64,000 nt of DNA from Sulfomarinibacter sp963741385. GTDB lineage: Bacteria > Acidobacteriota > Thermoanaerobaculia > Thermoanaerobaculales > Sulfomarinibacteraceae. The DNA is taken from contig CAVUHO010000015.1 of assembly GCA_963741385.1 (NCBI GenBank), forward strand, positions 124,001 to 188,000, read 5' to 3'. The notes below the pieces were generated by a model, which was given only the letters and a program-made list of their open reading frames with translations, was not told where the DNA came from and did no database searches. Both the position numbers and the translations under genes were made by a program. This document shows, in pieces, positions 26,033 to 34,496 of the stretch. Within the stretch, counting starts at the first letter, position 1. Every line of letters starts with the position of its first letter.

Positions 26033-26477
26033 TCAAACAGCTATTTTGCGGATTACCAGCACGGCTGCCCCGGCGAGCAGAAGGGCGAACAAGGCGACCC
26101 CATACTCGGAGAGCGTCGGGATTGCGCCGCCGGTAGCCGCCGCCGGTGTTCCCTCGACGAGGAAGGCTGCGTCGCCTTGCCCCGCAAAGCCGCTCCACGG
26201 GTCGGAAACAAGCACCCCCACCCCGAAGGCTTGTTGTTGTCGGAACAGCGTGGTGGTACCACTTGTGTTTGAAAACCACCTCGAGTCGATATTGACGGTC
26301 GGTCCGGCGGGAATGGTGGTGGGTTCGACGACGATCCAGTAGCTTGCTCCGTCTGCGAGAACCGGATTCGCCAGCGAGGTCAAGGTGGTTGTGGTCGTGA
26401 AGGGGTTCGAGAATGCCGTTCTCGCTCAAACGATCGTCGGCGGGCGCACCGCTGAGTCCGCGGTAACCGACCCTCAA
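26033..26477 (-). pseudogene. Remnant of an IPTL-CTERM (exosortase-target) protein
   Basis: The C-terminus reads IPTLSEYGVALFALLLAGAA followed by VLVIRK: an IPTL signature, one hydrophobic helix and basic residues. This is the IPTL-CTERM sorting signal recognised by exosortase-type enzymes for envelope anchoring. Upstream is a beta-rich fragment (SYWIVVEPTTIPAGP, DSRWFSNTSG) typical of secreted proteins. No signal peptide or credible ATG exists. The frame changes at a CCCC tract near 26404, and a stop closes the frame upstream. It is probably the broken 3' end of a larger secreted protein, perhaps disrupted by the neighbouring transposase. No exosortase gene is in the window. Confidence 0.6.
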
Positions 26478-26606
26478 GACGTTGTCTGGACGTCGCCTGC
26501 AGTGAGATCGGAAGCGTCACCGATCGAAGGTGAAATTGCCGCCGGTCACTGTGAATTGTGCCGCGGAGCGAGTGGTCGAATCGCTCATTACACCGGTAAT
26601 AATAAA

Positions 26607-26633
26607 GGTGCCAGGTACGGGGGTATTGATGTT
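26607..26633. repeat. Left terminal inverted repeat of the RAYT element
   Basis: A 27-bp sequence beginning GGTGCCAGGTACGGGGG whose reverse complement matches 27672-27698 at 24 of 27 positions. It ends 34 bp before the transposase start. Confidence 0.75.
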
Positions 26634-26667
26634 ATGATGGATGGACCGGACCTGACGGAGCGAAACG

Positions 26668-27663
26668 ATGGGTCGTCGACCGCGAGTGCTGATGCCCGGT
26701 GGTATCTACCACGTATACAACCGGGTGTCTCGCGGCGAGCACGCCTTTAGTAACGAGGACGAGGCCGACAGGTTCGAGTCGCTCCTTGCGGCGGTCAAGA
26801 AGAGGGACGGGTTCCAGGTACTCGCCTGGTGTCTGATGTCCAATCACTACCATCTCGTTGTGAGGATGGGAGAAATCACTCTCTCGCGATCGATGCGGAC
26901 CGTTCATCACCGCTATTCGCAGAGCTACAACGGACGGCACCGGGTGTTCGGGCCGTTCTGGCAGGGGAGGTATCGGTCGCGGTTTGTCGGCGACGAGGAC
27001 TACCTTAGGCAGGTCATCGCGTACATCCATCTGAATCCGGTCACCGCCGGGGTCGTGACCGATGCGGCGAAGTACAGGTGGTGCGGCCACCGGGAAGTGC
27101 TGGGGAAAGCGGTTGGGCGTCGACTCGTGGATGTGGATGAAACGTTGCTCACGTACGCACCGAATCGCCGCGGTGCTCTCGCTGACTACCGCGCCGCCAT
27201 GTCAGTGTGCCTCGGGGAGGATTGGCGAGGTGAGGGCCCCGGTCGGCTTCCGTGGTGGCACGTCGGCCGTCCACGGAAGCCCGGTGACGGTGATGAAATC
27301 ACGGTCGACGAGGCCCGACCACGGATCGGCATGGATGGGCTGAGCAGTGCGCGGGTGCGGCCGCGTTTGGAGGTCGAGGAATTCCTCGATCGCGGCGCCG
27401 ATGCCCTAGGGATCACGCTCGAGGACGTCCGCAGCCGTCGACGGGGCAGGTCGATCGTCGAGTCGCGGGAGATTCTGGCGTGGGTTGGTGTCGAGCTTTA
27501 CGGTTTCACTGTCAAGGAGATGGCGGCTGGGCTCGACAAGTACCATGAGACCGCCAGCCGGCTCGTGACCAGGGCTGCTGAACGAAGAATCGAGGACGAA
27601 GAGTTCGGAGAGCGGATCCAGGAGGTCGATTCGATCATCGCAGGTGACGGTGAGTCGGAATGA
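26668..27663 (+). CDS. REP-associated tyrosine transposase (RAYT, IS200/Y1 HUH superfamily)
   Basis: A 331-residue single-strand transposase. The HUH motif is SNHYHLVV (His 60, His 62) and the catalytic tyrosine is probably Tyr119 in AYIHLNPV; FGPFWQGRYRSRFV is conserved in RAYTs. The C-terminal third (~230-330) is extra to minimal TnpA. It contains a helical region (DALGITLEDVRSRRRG, LYGFTVKEMAAGL) like the DnaA C-terminal-type domain of long RAYTs. The start ATG 26668 has GGAG upstream. The gene is flanked by inverted repeats and lies beside a broken gene. It may mobilise the short palindromic elements seen elsewhere in the window. Confidence 0.88.
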   Translation: MGRRPRVLMPGGIYHVYNRVSRGEHAFSNEDEADRFESLLAAVKKRDGFQVLAWCLMSNHYHLVVRMGEITLSRSMRTVHHRYSQSYNGRHRVFGPFWQGRYRSRFVGDEDYLRQVIAYIHLNPVTAGVVTDAAKYRWCGHREVLGKAVGRRLVDVDETLLTYAPNRRGALADYRAAMSVCLGEDWRGEGPGRLPWWHVGRPRKPGDGDEITVDEARPRIGMDGLSSARVRPRLEVEEFLDRGADALGITLEDVRSRRRGRSIVESREILAWVGVELYGFTVKEMAAGLDKYHETASRLVTRAAERRIEDEEFGERIQEVDSIIAGDGESE

Positions 27664-27671
27664 GAAGCGGC

Positions 27672-27698
27672 AACATCAATACCCCAGTGCCTGGCACT
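27672..27698. repeat. Right terminal inverted repeat of the RAYT element
   Basis: AACATCAATACCCC followed by AGTGCCTGGCACT, starting 8 bp after the transposase stop. It pairs with 26607-26633 and contains the palindromic core GTGCCTGGCAC found in many REP-like repeats. Confidence 0.75.
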
Positions 27699-28068
27699 AT
27701 TTCTATTTCTGCCCTCAGACCCCACCTGATCTGCCTCGACTCAGATCCCAAGCACTCCCATCTGTGCCTGGCAAGACGGGGTAGGGCGAGGACGTACACT
27801 ATTTCGAAGGAGGGAGCGGCGGCCCTTGATGCCTACCGGCGAGCTCTACCCGTGGATTGGAAGATCAGCACGGTGGACGCTTCCGGGGCGATCGTCCTGG
27901 GCGGTGCGGTCCACTGTGCGGCGCTGGAACTCCGGCTCGCCCGCAGCGAGAGATAGAAGGTCCTTCGCCTGACGTGAGCGGCGGTCTCGAGTCGGAATCG
28001 ACTCCGTCGATCCGAAGTCAGCCGGCATGGCGAAGGTCGCCTGGAGAAACCCGCTACCGGCGGCCTGG
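27699..28068. other. Intergenic, no recognisable gene
   Basis: About 370 bp between the RAYT element and the end of the amidase gene. Short open frames exist on both strands, but none has a plausible start signal or a recognisable protein. CTGTGCCTGGCA at about 27762 is a second partial copy of the repeat core. Confidence 0.5.
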
Positions 28069-29061
28069 TCACTCCTGGGCGATCGCCACGTAGTGCTCTT
28101 CGGCGCGGATGCGCTCCATCGTCGCCTCCTCGCTGTTCCCGAGGACTTCCAGAATCTGGGCGCGGCGCGCATGACAGTCGCCGGCGACCCACGAGTCGGG
28201 GAAGGACCGCGCAGAGAGGGTGAACAGTTCGAGGGCCTTCGTGAGGGCTTCGGGAGTGCCGATCTCCTGTGCTTCCACGCCCGCCAGCCAGTTCTCCTTC
28301 CACTGCACGGCAATGGCGCGCGTGCGTTCATCCTCCTCGAAGACCGGGAAGGGCTCGACGGTGACGAGCGAGCCCTTGTCAAGGATGGGCGGGATGGGCT
28401 GGGAGAAGAAGGCGGCGAGGGCGGCGACATAGGCTTCGGCCTCTCGCCGGTTGTACTCCGCGCTGCGCAGACGCTCCTCCTCCCCGGGATTGGTGAAGAA
28501 GGAGGCTTCGCCGATGACGCCGGGGATGCCGTACGAGTGGCGCAGGACCGCGGCTCCGGCTGTGGGGAAGATCGCGTGGTCCGAGACTATGGCGACCTCG
28601 GTCTGCCCCGCGAAAAGCGTTTCGGCGAGGGAGGCGGCAAGGGCGCGAGCAAGCGCGACGCCCGCGCTGTTCTCCGAGGCGTTGCCGTGAAAGTAGATGA
28701 CGGGGAAATTGGCCTCGGGATCGGCGGTAGCGTTGTGGTGGATCGAGAGGAAGACCTCGGCCCCGTTCTCGACCGCCAGCGTTGCGCGGTCCTGGAGCTC
28801 CACCGCGACGTCCTCGGTGCGGGTCATCAGCACTTTGGCACCGCGCTCGACGAGGAGGTCGCGCAGGATCAGGGCGACCCGCAGGTCGATCCACTCCTCG
28901 CGCTCGCCGGTCGGGCCGACGCGGTAGGAATCGGTGTCAGCGGTTCCGCCGTGGCCGGGGTCGATGCAGATGATGCGGCCCGCGAGGGGATCGTCCACCT
29001 GGGTGGCGACGGCGACGGCGGCGCCGATCAGGCACGAAACGATCAACAAAAGCATGCGCAT
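28069..29061 (-). CDS. N-acetylmuramoyl-L-alanine amidase (Amidase_3)
   Basis: A periplasmic zinc amidase that cleaves the lactyl-amide bond of peptidoglycan stem peptides. There is a signal peptide or N-terminal anchor at 1-20 (MRMLLLIVSCLIGAAVAVA). The Amidase_3 motifs are IICIDPGHGG (zinc His), VFLSIHHNA (zinc His) and GIPGVIGEASFFTN (catalytic Glu). After the domain (~25-235), about 95 residues have helical TPR-like character (ALTKALELFTLSA, CHARRAQILEVLGN). There is no SPOR or AMIN domain. GGAGGG lies 6 bp before the ATG and a promoter lies upstream. It is transcribed away from the RND exporter unit. Confidence 0.9.
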   Translation of the reverse strand: MRMLLLIVSCLIGAAVAVATQVDDPLAGRIICIDPGHGGTADTDSYRVGPTGEREEWIDLRVALILRDLLVERGAKVLMTRTEDVAVELQDRATLAVENGAEVFLSIHHNATADPEANFPVIYFHGNASENSAGVALARALAASLAETLFAGQTEVAIVSDHAIFPTAGAAVLRHSYGIPGVIGEASFFTNPGEEERLRSAEYNRREAEAYVAALAAFFSQPIPPILDKGSLVTVEPFPVFEEDERTRAIAVQWKENWLAGVEAQEIGTPEALTKALELFTLSARSFPDSWVAGDCHARRAQILEVLGNSEEATMERIRAEEHYVAIAQE

Positions 29062-29082
29062 GAAATCCCTCCCGAGTGGATG

Positions 29083-29112
29083 AGCCTATCCGAGTCACTT
29101 CATGGAATTCAA
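29083..29112 (-). promoter_or_regulatory. Putative sigma70 promoter of the amidase (TTGAAT-18-TAGGCT)
   Basis: On the minus strand TTGAAT (29112-29107) and TAGGCT (29088-29083) are separated by 18 bp, placing the start about 15 nt upstream of the ATG at 29061. Confidence 0.4.
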
Positions 29113-29170
29113 CAGACCGAAGGTGGACCAATGCCCAGGGCGGACCCGTAGGGTGCGCCTTGGCCAACCT

Positions 29171-31480
29171 TCAGGGTTCTTCTTCCGCGGAAGCCGGCCG
29201 CTCTCTGAACAGGATCCACAGGGCGGCGGGCAGGGCCGTGAAGTCGGCGATCATCGCGAGGACGAAGGCCATCGACGTGACGATCCCGAACTGACGCATC
29301 GGCGGCAGGTCCGACAAGGTGAGGGCGAGGAACCCACCGGCGTTGATGATGGTGGCGAAGAGAATGGCGTGGCCGGCGACCCGGATGGTGTGGGCCAGAG
29401 CCGCCTCGGTCGCGCCCCCGTTTCTTCGTTCGAGAAAGTGGTAGAAAAAGTGGATCTGGTCGTTCTCGGTGACTCCGAGCACCGTGGTGGCGATGAGGAT
29501 CGTCGCGATGTTGAAGGGGATCCCGGTCAGGCGCATGACCAGGAAGGTGACCAGGATGGCAAACAGCGACGGCACCATGGCGTTGAGCCGCGCCGGCCCC
29601 GAACGGAAGACCAGAATGAAGGTGACGAAGATGATGGAAAAGGTGATGGCGAAGCTCTCGACCAGGGTCGGCACCAGGTGGCCGGCGATCGTCGCCTGGA
29701 GAACCCCACTGCCCGCGAGGCGGTAGGAACATCCGGCGAGGGCCGGGTCCGCCGCCGCCTTCGCCCAGGCGGTTGCGATCGCCGCCGTCAGCTCGTCCAT
29801 CCCGTGCCCGGTGCCTGCGGCCGAGGTCACGGTGAGATAGGTCGAGGAGAGGGACTCGAGATCGACCCACCGGGCGATCGATGGTTCGCTGAGCATGAGC
29901 TGTTCGAGGTCGGCGGCCAATCGATCGTAGGTTTGCGGATCAGTGGGCAGCTCTTCGCCGAGACCCGAAAGATACCGCCGGAGCCGGAGGATCGACGGCA
30001 GCCCGACGACCGAGCCGACGGCCGGGCTCTGCTCGAGCTCGCGGGTGAATTCATCGAGAGCCCGCAGAATCTCCGGGTCGACGACCCCGAACTCGGGAGT
30101 CGCGACCCAGATCTTGGCCGAGGTGAGACCGAGGACGTTCTCCTCAAAGTACCGGGTGTCCCGGGCCACCGGTGCGTCCGGGTCGATGTAGGCCAGAGAG
30201 TCGGTCTCGAGCTTCATCCCGCCAAGGACACCGGGGATCCCGAGCAGGGCGATCAAGCCGGCCAGCGCGAGCACCGAGGCGGTGGTGACGAGCGGCCAAC
30301 GCCAGCGGTAGGACCACAAGGGCAAGACCTCGGCGACGCGGAGGATCCAGGTCCCGGCGATCCTGCTGTGGCGGCGGGTCGGTGCACGAAGGATGGTCTG
30401 GAGCGCAGGGTAGAGGGTGAAGCAGACAACCCAGCCGAGGAGGAGGCCGCCGGAGGTCCAGATCCCGAGCTCGCGGATCGGCCGGATGTTGGAGATGGTG
30501 AGGGCGGCAAACCCCACCGAGGCGGCGAAGACCGACGCTGTGACGGCGATGAACTTGTTGGCAAGAGCCCGGGTGCGGTGGGTCTCGAGGTCGACATCAT
30601 CCGGCTGGTCGACAAAACGTGAGTGGAGATAGACCAGGCTCGCGGTGGCGGTGACCATCAGAGTCAATGGAACCAACGACGACACGATGGTGAAGGAGAG
30701 CCCGACCAGACCCGCGAAGGCCATCCCCAGAAGGACCGCTGCAGCGAGCGACACAAGAATCGCGGCCAGCGCCCGCCACGACCGGTAGAGACCGAGGACG
30801 AGGCTGACGACGAAGGCGCCGAAGAGAGGGAAGAAACGCGCGCTCGAAGCCGAGGTCTCGCGCTCGAGCCACGCGTCGATCCACGGCCGGCCGACCCGGC
30901 GCACGCGGTCGATCGATGCGGACCAGTCCGGGACCCGGATGACGACCTCGTCGATGCCGGCGAGGATTCGATCGCGGCTTTCCGGCCCGGAGTCTTCGAG
31001 GGCGAGGACGATGGCGAGAAAACCGTCACCGACGAGACCCTGGCGGCGGAAGAAGTCGGTTCCGCCGACGGTCTTTCGGAACGCCTCCAGGTTGTCGACC
31101 GGCGATCCGGCGCCGGGCCGGCTTCGCCGCCACACGGTGGCGATGGAGTAGGCGTCGACGCCCCGGAGGGCCGAGAGTTCGGATTCGAGGCGTTCGAGAT
31201 CCGTCAGCGGCCCCGAGCCGAATGGGTCGTTGGTCTCGAGCATGAGAACGACGGTTTCGCCTTCGGGGAAAAGCGCGCTGAACTCGCGTGAGACGGCGAC
31301 CTCCGGGTCCGACGCCACCACCATGTTTTCAATCGAGTTGTCGCGGGGGATGTCGAAGGCGAGCAGCGCCGCGGCTGCCAGCACGACGACGTAAATCGCC
31401 ACCACCAGCCACCGCCGGGCGATGATGGCGTTGAACACCGGCACCATTCGCGGCTCGAGGGAACGATCAACTAAAGACAC
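29171..31480 (-). CDS. RND superfamily (MMPL/HpnN-like) exporter
   Basis: A 769-residue inner-membrane transporter with the two-fold RND layout: TM1, a large periplasmic loop (about 50-215), a five-helix bundle starting FFPLFGAFVVSLVLGLYRSW, TM7, a second large loop (~420-600), and a final bundle with FVTFILVFRSGPARL and TVLGVTENDQIHFFYHFLER. There is no SSD cholesterol-type marker that I can assign. Relatives export lipids, hopanoids or antibiotics, driven by the proton gradient. The GTG at 31480 is used; ATG 31447 is an alternative. It is divergent from the next gene by only 14 bp (or 47). Confidence 0.85.
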   Translation of the reverse strand: MSLVDRSLEPRMVPVFNAIIARRWLVVAIYVVVLAAAALLAFDIPRDNSIENMVVASDPEVAVSREFSALFPEGETVVLMLETNDPFGSGPLTDLERLESELSALRGVDAYSIATVWRRSRPGAGSPVDNLEAFRKTVGGTDFFRRQGLVGDGFLAIVLALEDSGPESRDRILAGIDEVVIRVPDWSASIDRVRRVGRPWIDAWLERETSASSARFFPLFGAFVVSLVLGLYRSWRALAAILVSLAAAVLLGMAFAGLVGLSFTIVSSLVPLTLMVTATASLVYLHSRFVDQPDDVDLETHRTRALANKFIAVTASVFAASVGFAALTISNIRPIRELGIWTSGGLLLGWVVCFTLYPALQTILRAPTRRHSRIAGTWILRVAEVLPLWSYRWRWPLVTTASVLALAGLIALLGIPGVLGGMKLETDSLAYIDPDAPVARDTRYFEENVLGLTSAKIWVATPEFGVVDPEILRALDEFTRELEQSPAVGSVVGLPSILRLRRYLSGLGEELPTDPQTYDRLAADLEQLMLSEPSIARWVDLESLSSTYLTVTSAAGTGHGMDELTAAIATAWAKAAADPALAGCSYRLAGSGVLQATIAGHLVPTLVESFAITFSIIFVTFILVFRSGPARLNAMVPSLFAILVTFLVMRLTGIPFNIATILIATTVLGVTENDQIHFFYHFLERRNGGATEAALAHTIRVAGHAILFATIINAGGFLALTLSDLPPMRQFGIVTSMAFVLAMIADFTALPAALWILFRERPASAEEEP

Positions 31481-31482
31481 AG

Positions 31483-31488
31483 TATGAT
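31483..31488 (+). promoter_or_regulatory. Putative -10 hexamer (TATGAT), leaderless start
   Basis: TATGAT ends 6 nt before ATG 31495, so transcription would begin at the start codon. The gap between the divergent start codons is only 14 bp, so any -35 element lies inside the exporter's 5' end. Confidence 0.4.
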
Positions 31489-31494
31489 GACCTC

Positions 31495-32358
31495 ATGTTT
31501 GAGAAGAGCGTGGTGGCGACCCGGGTGCTTCTGCTGCTGACACTCGGTGCGCTGGCTGTCCCGTCGCCGGTTCGAGCGGGCGGCCTGGAGGTGGTGGTGT
31601 GCGCCCCGGGGTACCCGGGTTCCACCGCCGAGGCGCAGCCCGCGATGGACGGACTGGCCGCGGCGATCACCGCGGTCGCCGGGTGGCAATCCGGTGCCGT
31701 CCAGGCGTCGTACTTCGAAACCGAGGAGGGCGGGGTCGCGAGCCTGAAGTCGCCGGATGTCGGTCTGATGCTGGTGACCTTGCCCTTCTTTCTGGAACAC
31801 CGAGCGGAGCTCGATCTGCGCCCGCAATTGATGGCGGTTCCCAGCGGTCTCGAGCCTTTGGAGGCGTGGTCCCTGGTCGCCGGCGGCGGATTGGTGAAGC
31901 GGCCGGCGGACCTCGGGGGATGGGAGCTCTTCAGCCTCGCCGGCCACTCGCCGCGTTTCGTCAGGGGCCCGGCGCTCGGAGACTGGGGCGATGTGCCGGA
32001 ATCTCTGACCATCACGTTTTCAGGCGCGGTGTTGACGGGGCTGCGCAAGGCTGCGACGGGCGAGCATGTCGCGCTGCTCCTCGATGCCGCGCAGACCGAA
32101 GCCCTCGAGAGGCTGCCGTTTGCCGACCGGCTCGACGTCGTCCACAGCTCGCCGCCGCTGCCGGTCTCGGTCCTGTGCTCGGTGGGGGATCGCGTGGCTC
32201 CGGATCGGCTTTCGAAGGTGCTCGCGGCGCTCCAGAATCTCGATGACCGGCCGACCGCGGCCGAGGCGTTGGCGGGGGTGCGTCTCGAACGGTTCGTGCC
32301 CGTCGACCGGCCGGTCCTCGAGCGCGCCGAAAAGGCGTTTTCCGGAGCCCGGGAGTGA
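31495..32358 (+). CDS. Periplasmic substrate-binding-like protein (type 2 PBP / PhnD-like), tentative
   Basis: A 287-residue secreted protein with a signal peptide (1-28, cleaved near VRA-GG). The body has the alternating alpha/beta pattern of type 2 periplasmic binding proteins: VVVCAPGYPG, DVGLMLVTLPFFLEH, ELFSLAGHSPRF, AVLTGLRKAATGEHVALLLD. This resembles phosphate/phosphonate-type binding proteins without an adjacent ABC transporter. The next gene, a TPR lipoprotein, overlaps its stop, and an RND exporter is divergent. The three may form one envelope system. The family assignment is moderate. Confidence 0.5.
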   Translation: MFEKSVVATRVLLLLTLGALAVPSPVRAGGLEVVVCAPGYPGSTAEAQPAMDGLAAAITAVAGWQSGAVQASYFETEEGGVASLKSPDVGLMLVTLPFFLEHRAELDLRPQLMAVPSGLEPLEAWSLVAGGGLVKRPADLGGWELFSLAGHSPRFVRGPALGDWGDVPESLTITFSGAVLTGLRKAATGEHVALLLDAAQTEALERLPFADRLDVVHSSPPLPVSVLCSVGDRVAPDRLSKVLAALQNLDDRPTAAEALAGVRLERFVPVDRPVLERAEKAFSGARE

Positions 32359-33176
32359 GTGCAGGGCTGCGGCGGGGAGTCGTCTGCCTTGCAGCGCTGA
32401 TATTCGTTGTCGGGTGCACATCGGCGCTGAGAGAACCGCCCCCGGTCACCGAGATCGGTTCCGTTGCCAACCCGTCCGCCGAGCAGCCCGCGGACTCGAA
32501 CGTGCTGATCGCTCGTGCCGAGCTGGATTTCGACCGACGGCCGGACACCGAGGCGGTGGCGCGCTCCCAGACGCAGTATCTCGAAGCCATGCGGGCCGAA
32601 GGGGCGCCGGTGGAGGCCTTCCTCGGTGCCGCCCGGGCCACCGCATGGTTGGTGGAGCACGAAGACGACGCCGAACTCCGCCAAGCGCTCGCCGTTGAAG
32701 GTGTCCAGATCGGTCAACACTGCGTCCGGCTCTACCCGTCGGTGCCGGAGTGCACCTACCGGCTGGCCCTCGCCGTCGGCCAGCAGGCGCGCGAGCGGCC
32801 GTCCACCGCCATCGATGGTCTCGGCGTCATGGTCGAGCTGCTCGAAGAGGTCATCGCAGCTGCTCCGGACCTCGACTTCGCCGGCGGCGATCGGGTCCTC
32901 GCCCTGGTCCTGCTGCGGGCGCCCGGCTGGCCGGCGGGGCCCGGCGACCCCGAGAGCGGTTTGACCCACGCGATGGCCGCTGTGAGTGGATTTCCTGACT
33001 ACCCGACGAACCAATTGGCTGTGGCTGAGGCCTTGCTCGAGAACGGCCGGCGGGACGATGGCCGGCAGGCCTTCGAGCGGGCGGCCGAACTCGCGAGAAC
33101 CGGAATCGACGCCGGCGATCCCGACGCCGCCGAATGGTTGTCCGAGGCCGAGCACGCGCTCGCCGAACTTCACTGA
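32355..33176 (+). CDS. TPR-like lipoprotein (TRAP TatT-like)
   Basis: A 273-residue lipoprotein with a lipobox at LIFVVGCTS (Cys 21). The mature part is wholly helical with TPR-like pairs (EAFLGAARATAWL, LAVAEALLENGRRDDGRQAF, AEWLSEAEHALAEL). The size, the lipid anchor and pairing with a binding protein recall the TatT/TatP pair of TRAP transporters; this is inference. The GTG start overlaps the upstream stop. Its 3' end (from LLENG to the stop) and the following ~300 bp have a diverged copy at 36229-36480. Confidence 0.6.
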   Translation: MSAGLRRGVVCLAALIFVVGCTSALREPPPVTEIGSVANPSAEQPADSNVLIARAELDFDRRPDTEAVARSQTQYLEAMRAEGAPVEAFLGAARATAWLVEHEDDAELRQALAVEGVQIGQHCVRLYPSVPECTYRLALAVGQQARERPSTAIDGLGVMVELLEEVIAAAPDLDFAGGDRVLALVLLRAPGWPAGPGDPESGLTHAMAAVSGFPDYPTNQLAVAEALLENGRRDDGRQAFERAAELARTGIDAGDPDAAEWLSEAEHALAELH

Positions 33177-33563
33177 CCCGCCGCCGACGGGAGGGGCGGC
33201 GCGCAGCACGCCTCCCGGCTGCAGTTCCGAAGTGCGGTATTTCAAACTTCAGCCGCGGTTGCCATTCGGCAGCTGAAAAGGTCGTAGACGGCAGGTTGAA
33301 TGATCTCCGCGATGGGTCGCGGTTCGAGTCCTGGGGCCTGCGTGAAGACACATGCCGCCAACAACCCGGAAAATATGATAGCCAAGGGATCCGGCAGCAG
33401 GTCCGACAGAGAGATCCATGCCCTCACTATTCACGTTTCTCCCCGGATATTCAACAGGCATTCGCATGAGCGCTCAACGAGGCCAGGGACGGAGCCCTCG
33501 ATCTCGACCATCTCGCGGTCCGACCCAAACGCCGGGAAGGCGGCGCTTCGAGAATCCGGACAA
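33177..33563. other. Intergenic region partly duplicated at 36.3 kb
   Basis: No gene is seen. GGCAGCAGGTCCGAC at about 33394 and the following GATCCAT...CCTCACTAT...ATATTCAAC pattern recur at about 36399-36465, showing that this region and the tail of the TPR gene were duplicated. A T-arm-like GGTTCGAGTCC occurs at 33321, but no tRNA fold can be built. Confidence 0.5.
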
Positions 33564-34454
33564 TTATCTTCGCTCCTCCTTCCAGCGCGGTTGCAGAATC
33601 CCCCAAACATAGTTGCTCCGAAAGTCTACGTCCCACAACATCTCCCGATGCCATGAACCCGGCCATAACATGCTCACAAAACGGAGTCCGGCAGCAACAG
33701 TGGGTCGTCCAATCAGGGTCCACGCGAGCTCAGGGTGGCGCCGTACCGCGTATCGGGACGCAGCACCCGCTGTGCGTGCGCGTTGTCGGTAATCCCCGGG
33801 TCCGTTGTAGCGGTGGTCGTGGTAGCACACGGCATTCGGTACATAGCGAAGAGGCCTTCCCGAGCGCGTCAATCGGTAACCCCACTCTCCGTCCTCGAGG
33901 CCAGCCTTTGGAAACCTCGGGTCGAAGGGCTCGTCCTTCAACCAGGCTCTCGGAATCGCCAGGTTGGTTCCCCAGCACGCGTCCCAGGGCACCGGCTCAG
34001 AAGCGTCGAGGCGGCCGTAGTTGAACTGGTGACCCTCGGGGGCCAGCCATGCCATATACGGCGTGCAGTGCAGTTCAGGGTCCCACTCCACTCTGCCGAC
34101 AGCAACGCATGGTCCGAGGCTCGACTGAGCAGCCGTGTGCGCGAGGAGGCAGTTATGGTGCGGCCTCGTATCATCGTTGAGGAGGATGACGAGTTCGCCA
34201 CGAGCGGCTTCTGCTCCCCTGTTCCTCGCAGGGCCGGGTCCGGCGCGTTTCTGGCTGAGCACCTGGATGGGGAATGGGCGCGGCTTTGAGCAGGTCTCCC
34301 GCGACGCCGGATCTTCACCGTCGAGAACCACGATCACCTCGAAGGGCGGCGTATTCGGATCGAGGGACTCATAACCGGCCAGCGAATTTTCAAGTTGTTC
34401 GGCACGCCCAACGGTCGCGATAACGACGGATATCTGAGGGTCTCGATTTCTCAT
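33564..34454 (-). CDS. GT2 family glycosyltransferase (GT-A)
   Basis: A 296-residue soluble or membrane-associated glycosyltransferase. N-terminal ISVVIATVGRAEQLENSL and EVIVVLDGEDP bind the nucleotide sugar; LLNDDTRP is the metal-binding DxD-like site; WGTNLAIPRAWL and AGLEDGEWGYRLTRSG (ED acceptor-site motif) follow. There is no TM segment. It is 42 bp downstream of the GT39-like gene, so it probably shares that transcript. Confidence 0.85.
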   Translation of the reverse strand: MRNRDPQISVVIATVGRAEQLENSLAGYESLDPNTPPFEVIVVLDGEDPASRETCSKPRPFPIQVLSQKRAGPGPARNRGAEAARGELVILLNDDTRPHHNCLLAHTAAQSSLGPCVAVGRVEWDPELHCTPYMAWLAPEGHQFNYGRLDASEPVPWDACWGTNLAIPRAWLKDEPFDPRFPKAGLEDGEWGYRLTRSGRPLRYVPNAVCYHDHRYNGPGDYRQRARTAGAASRYAVRRHPELAWTLIGRPTVAAGLRFVSMLWPGSWHREMLWDVDFRSNYVWGILQPRWKEERR

Positions 34455-34496
34455 CCGGTAGGAAGTATAGAGGGCGGCATGCCTCCTTGGGCAATT

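Noticed and set aside
26385..26750. Plus-strand open frame over the IPTL-CTERM region
   Set aside because: The minus strand carries a specific sorting-signal match; the plus frame has no recognisable content and overlaps the RAYT start.
33285..33345. tRNA-like sequence (GGTTCGAGTCC)
   Set aside because: The T-loop is convincing but the T-stem has two mismatches and no acceptor, D or anticodon stem can be formed.
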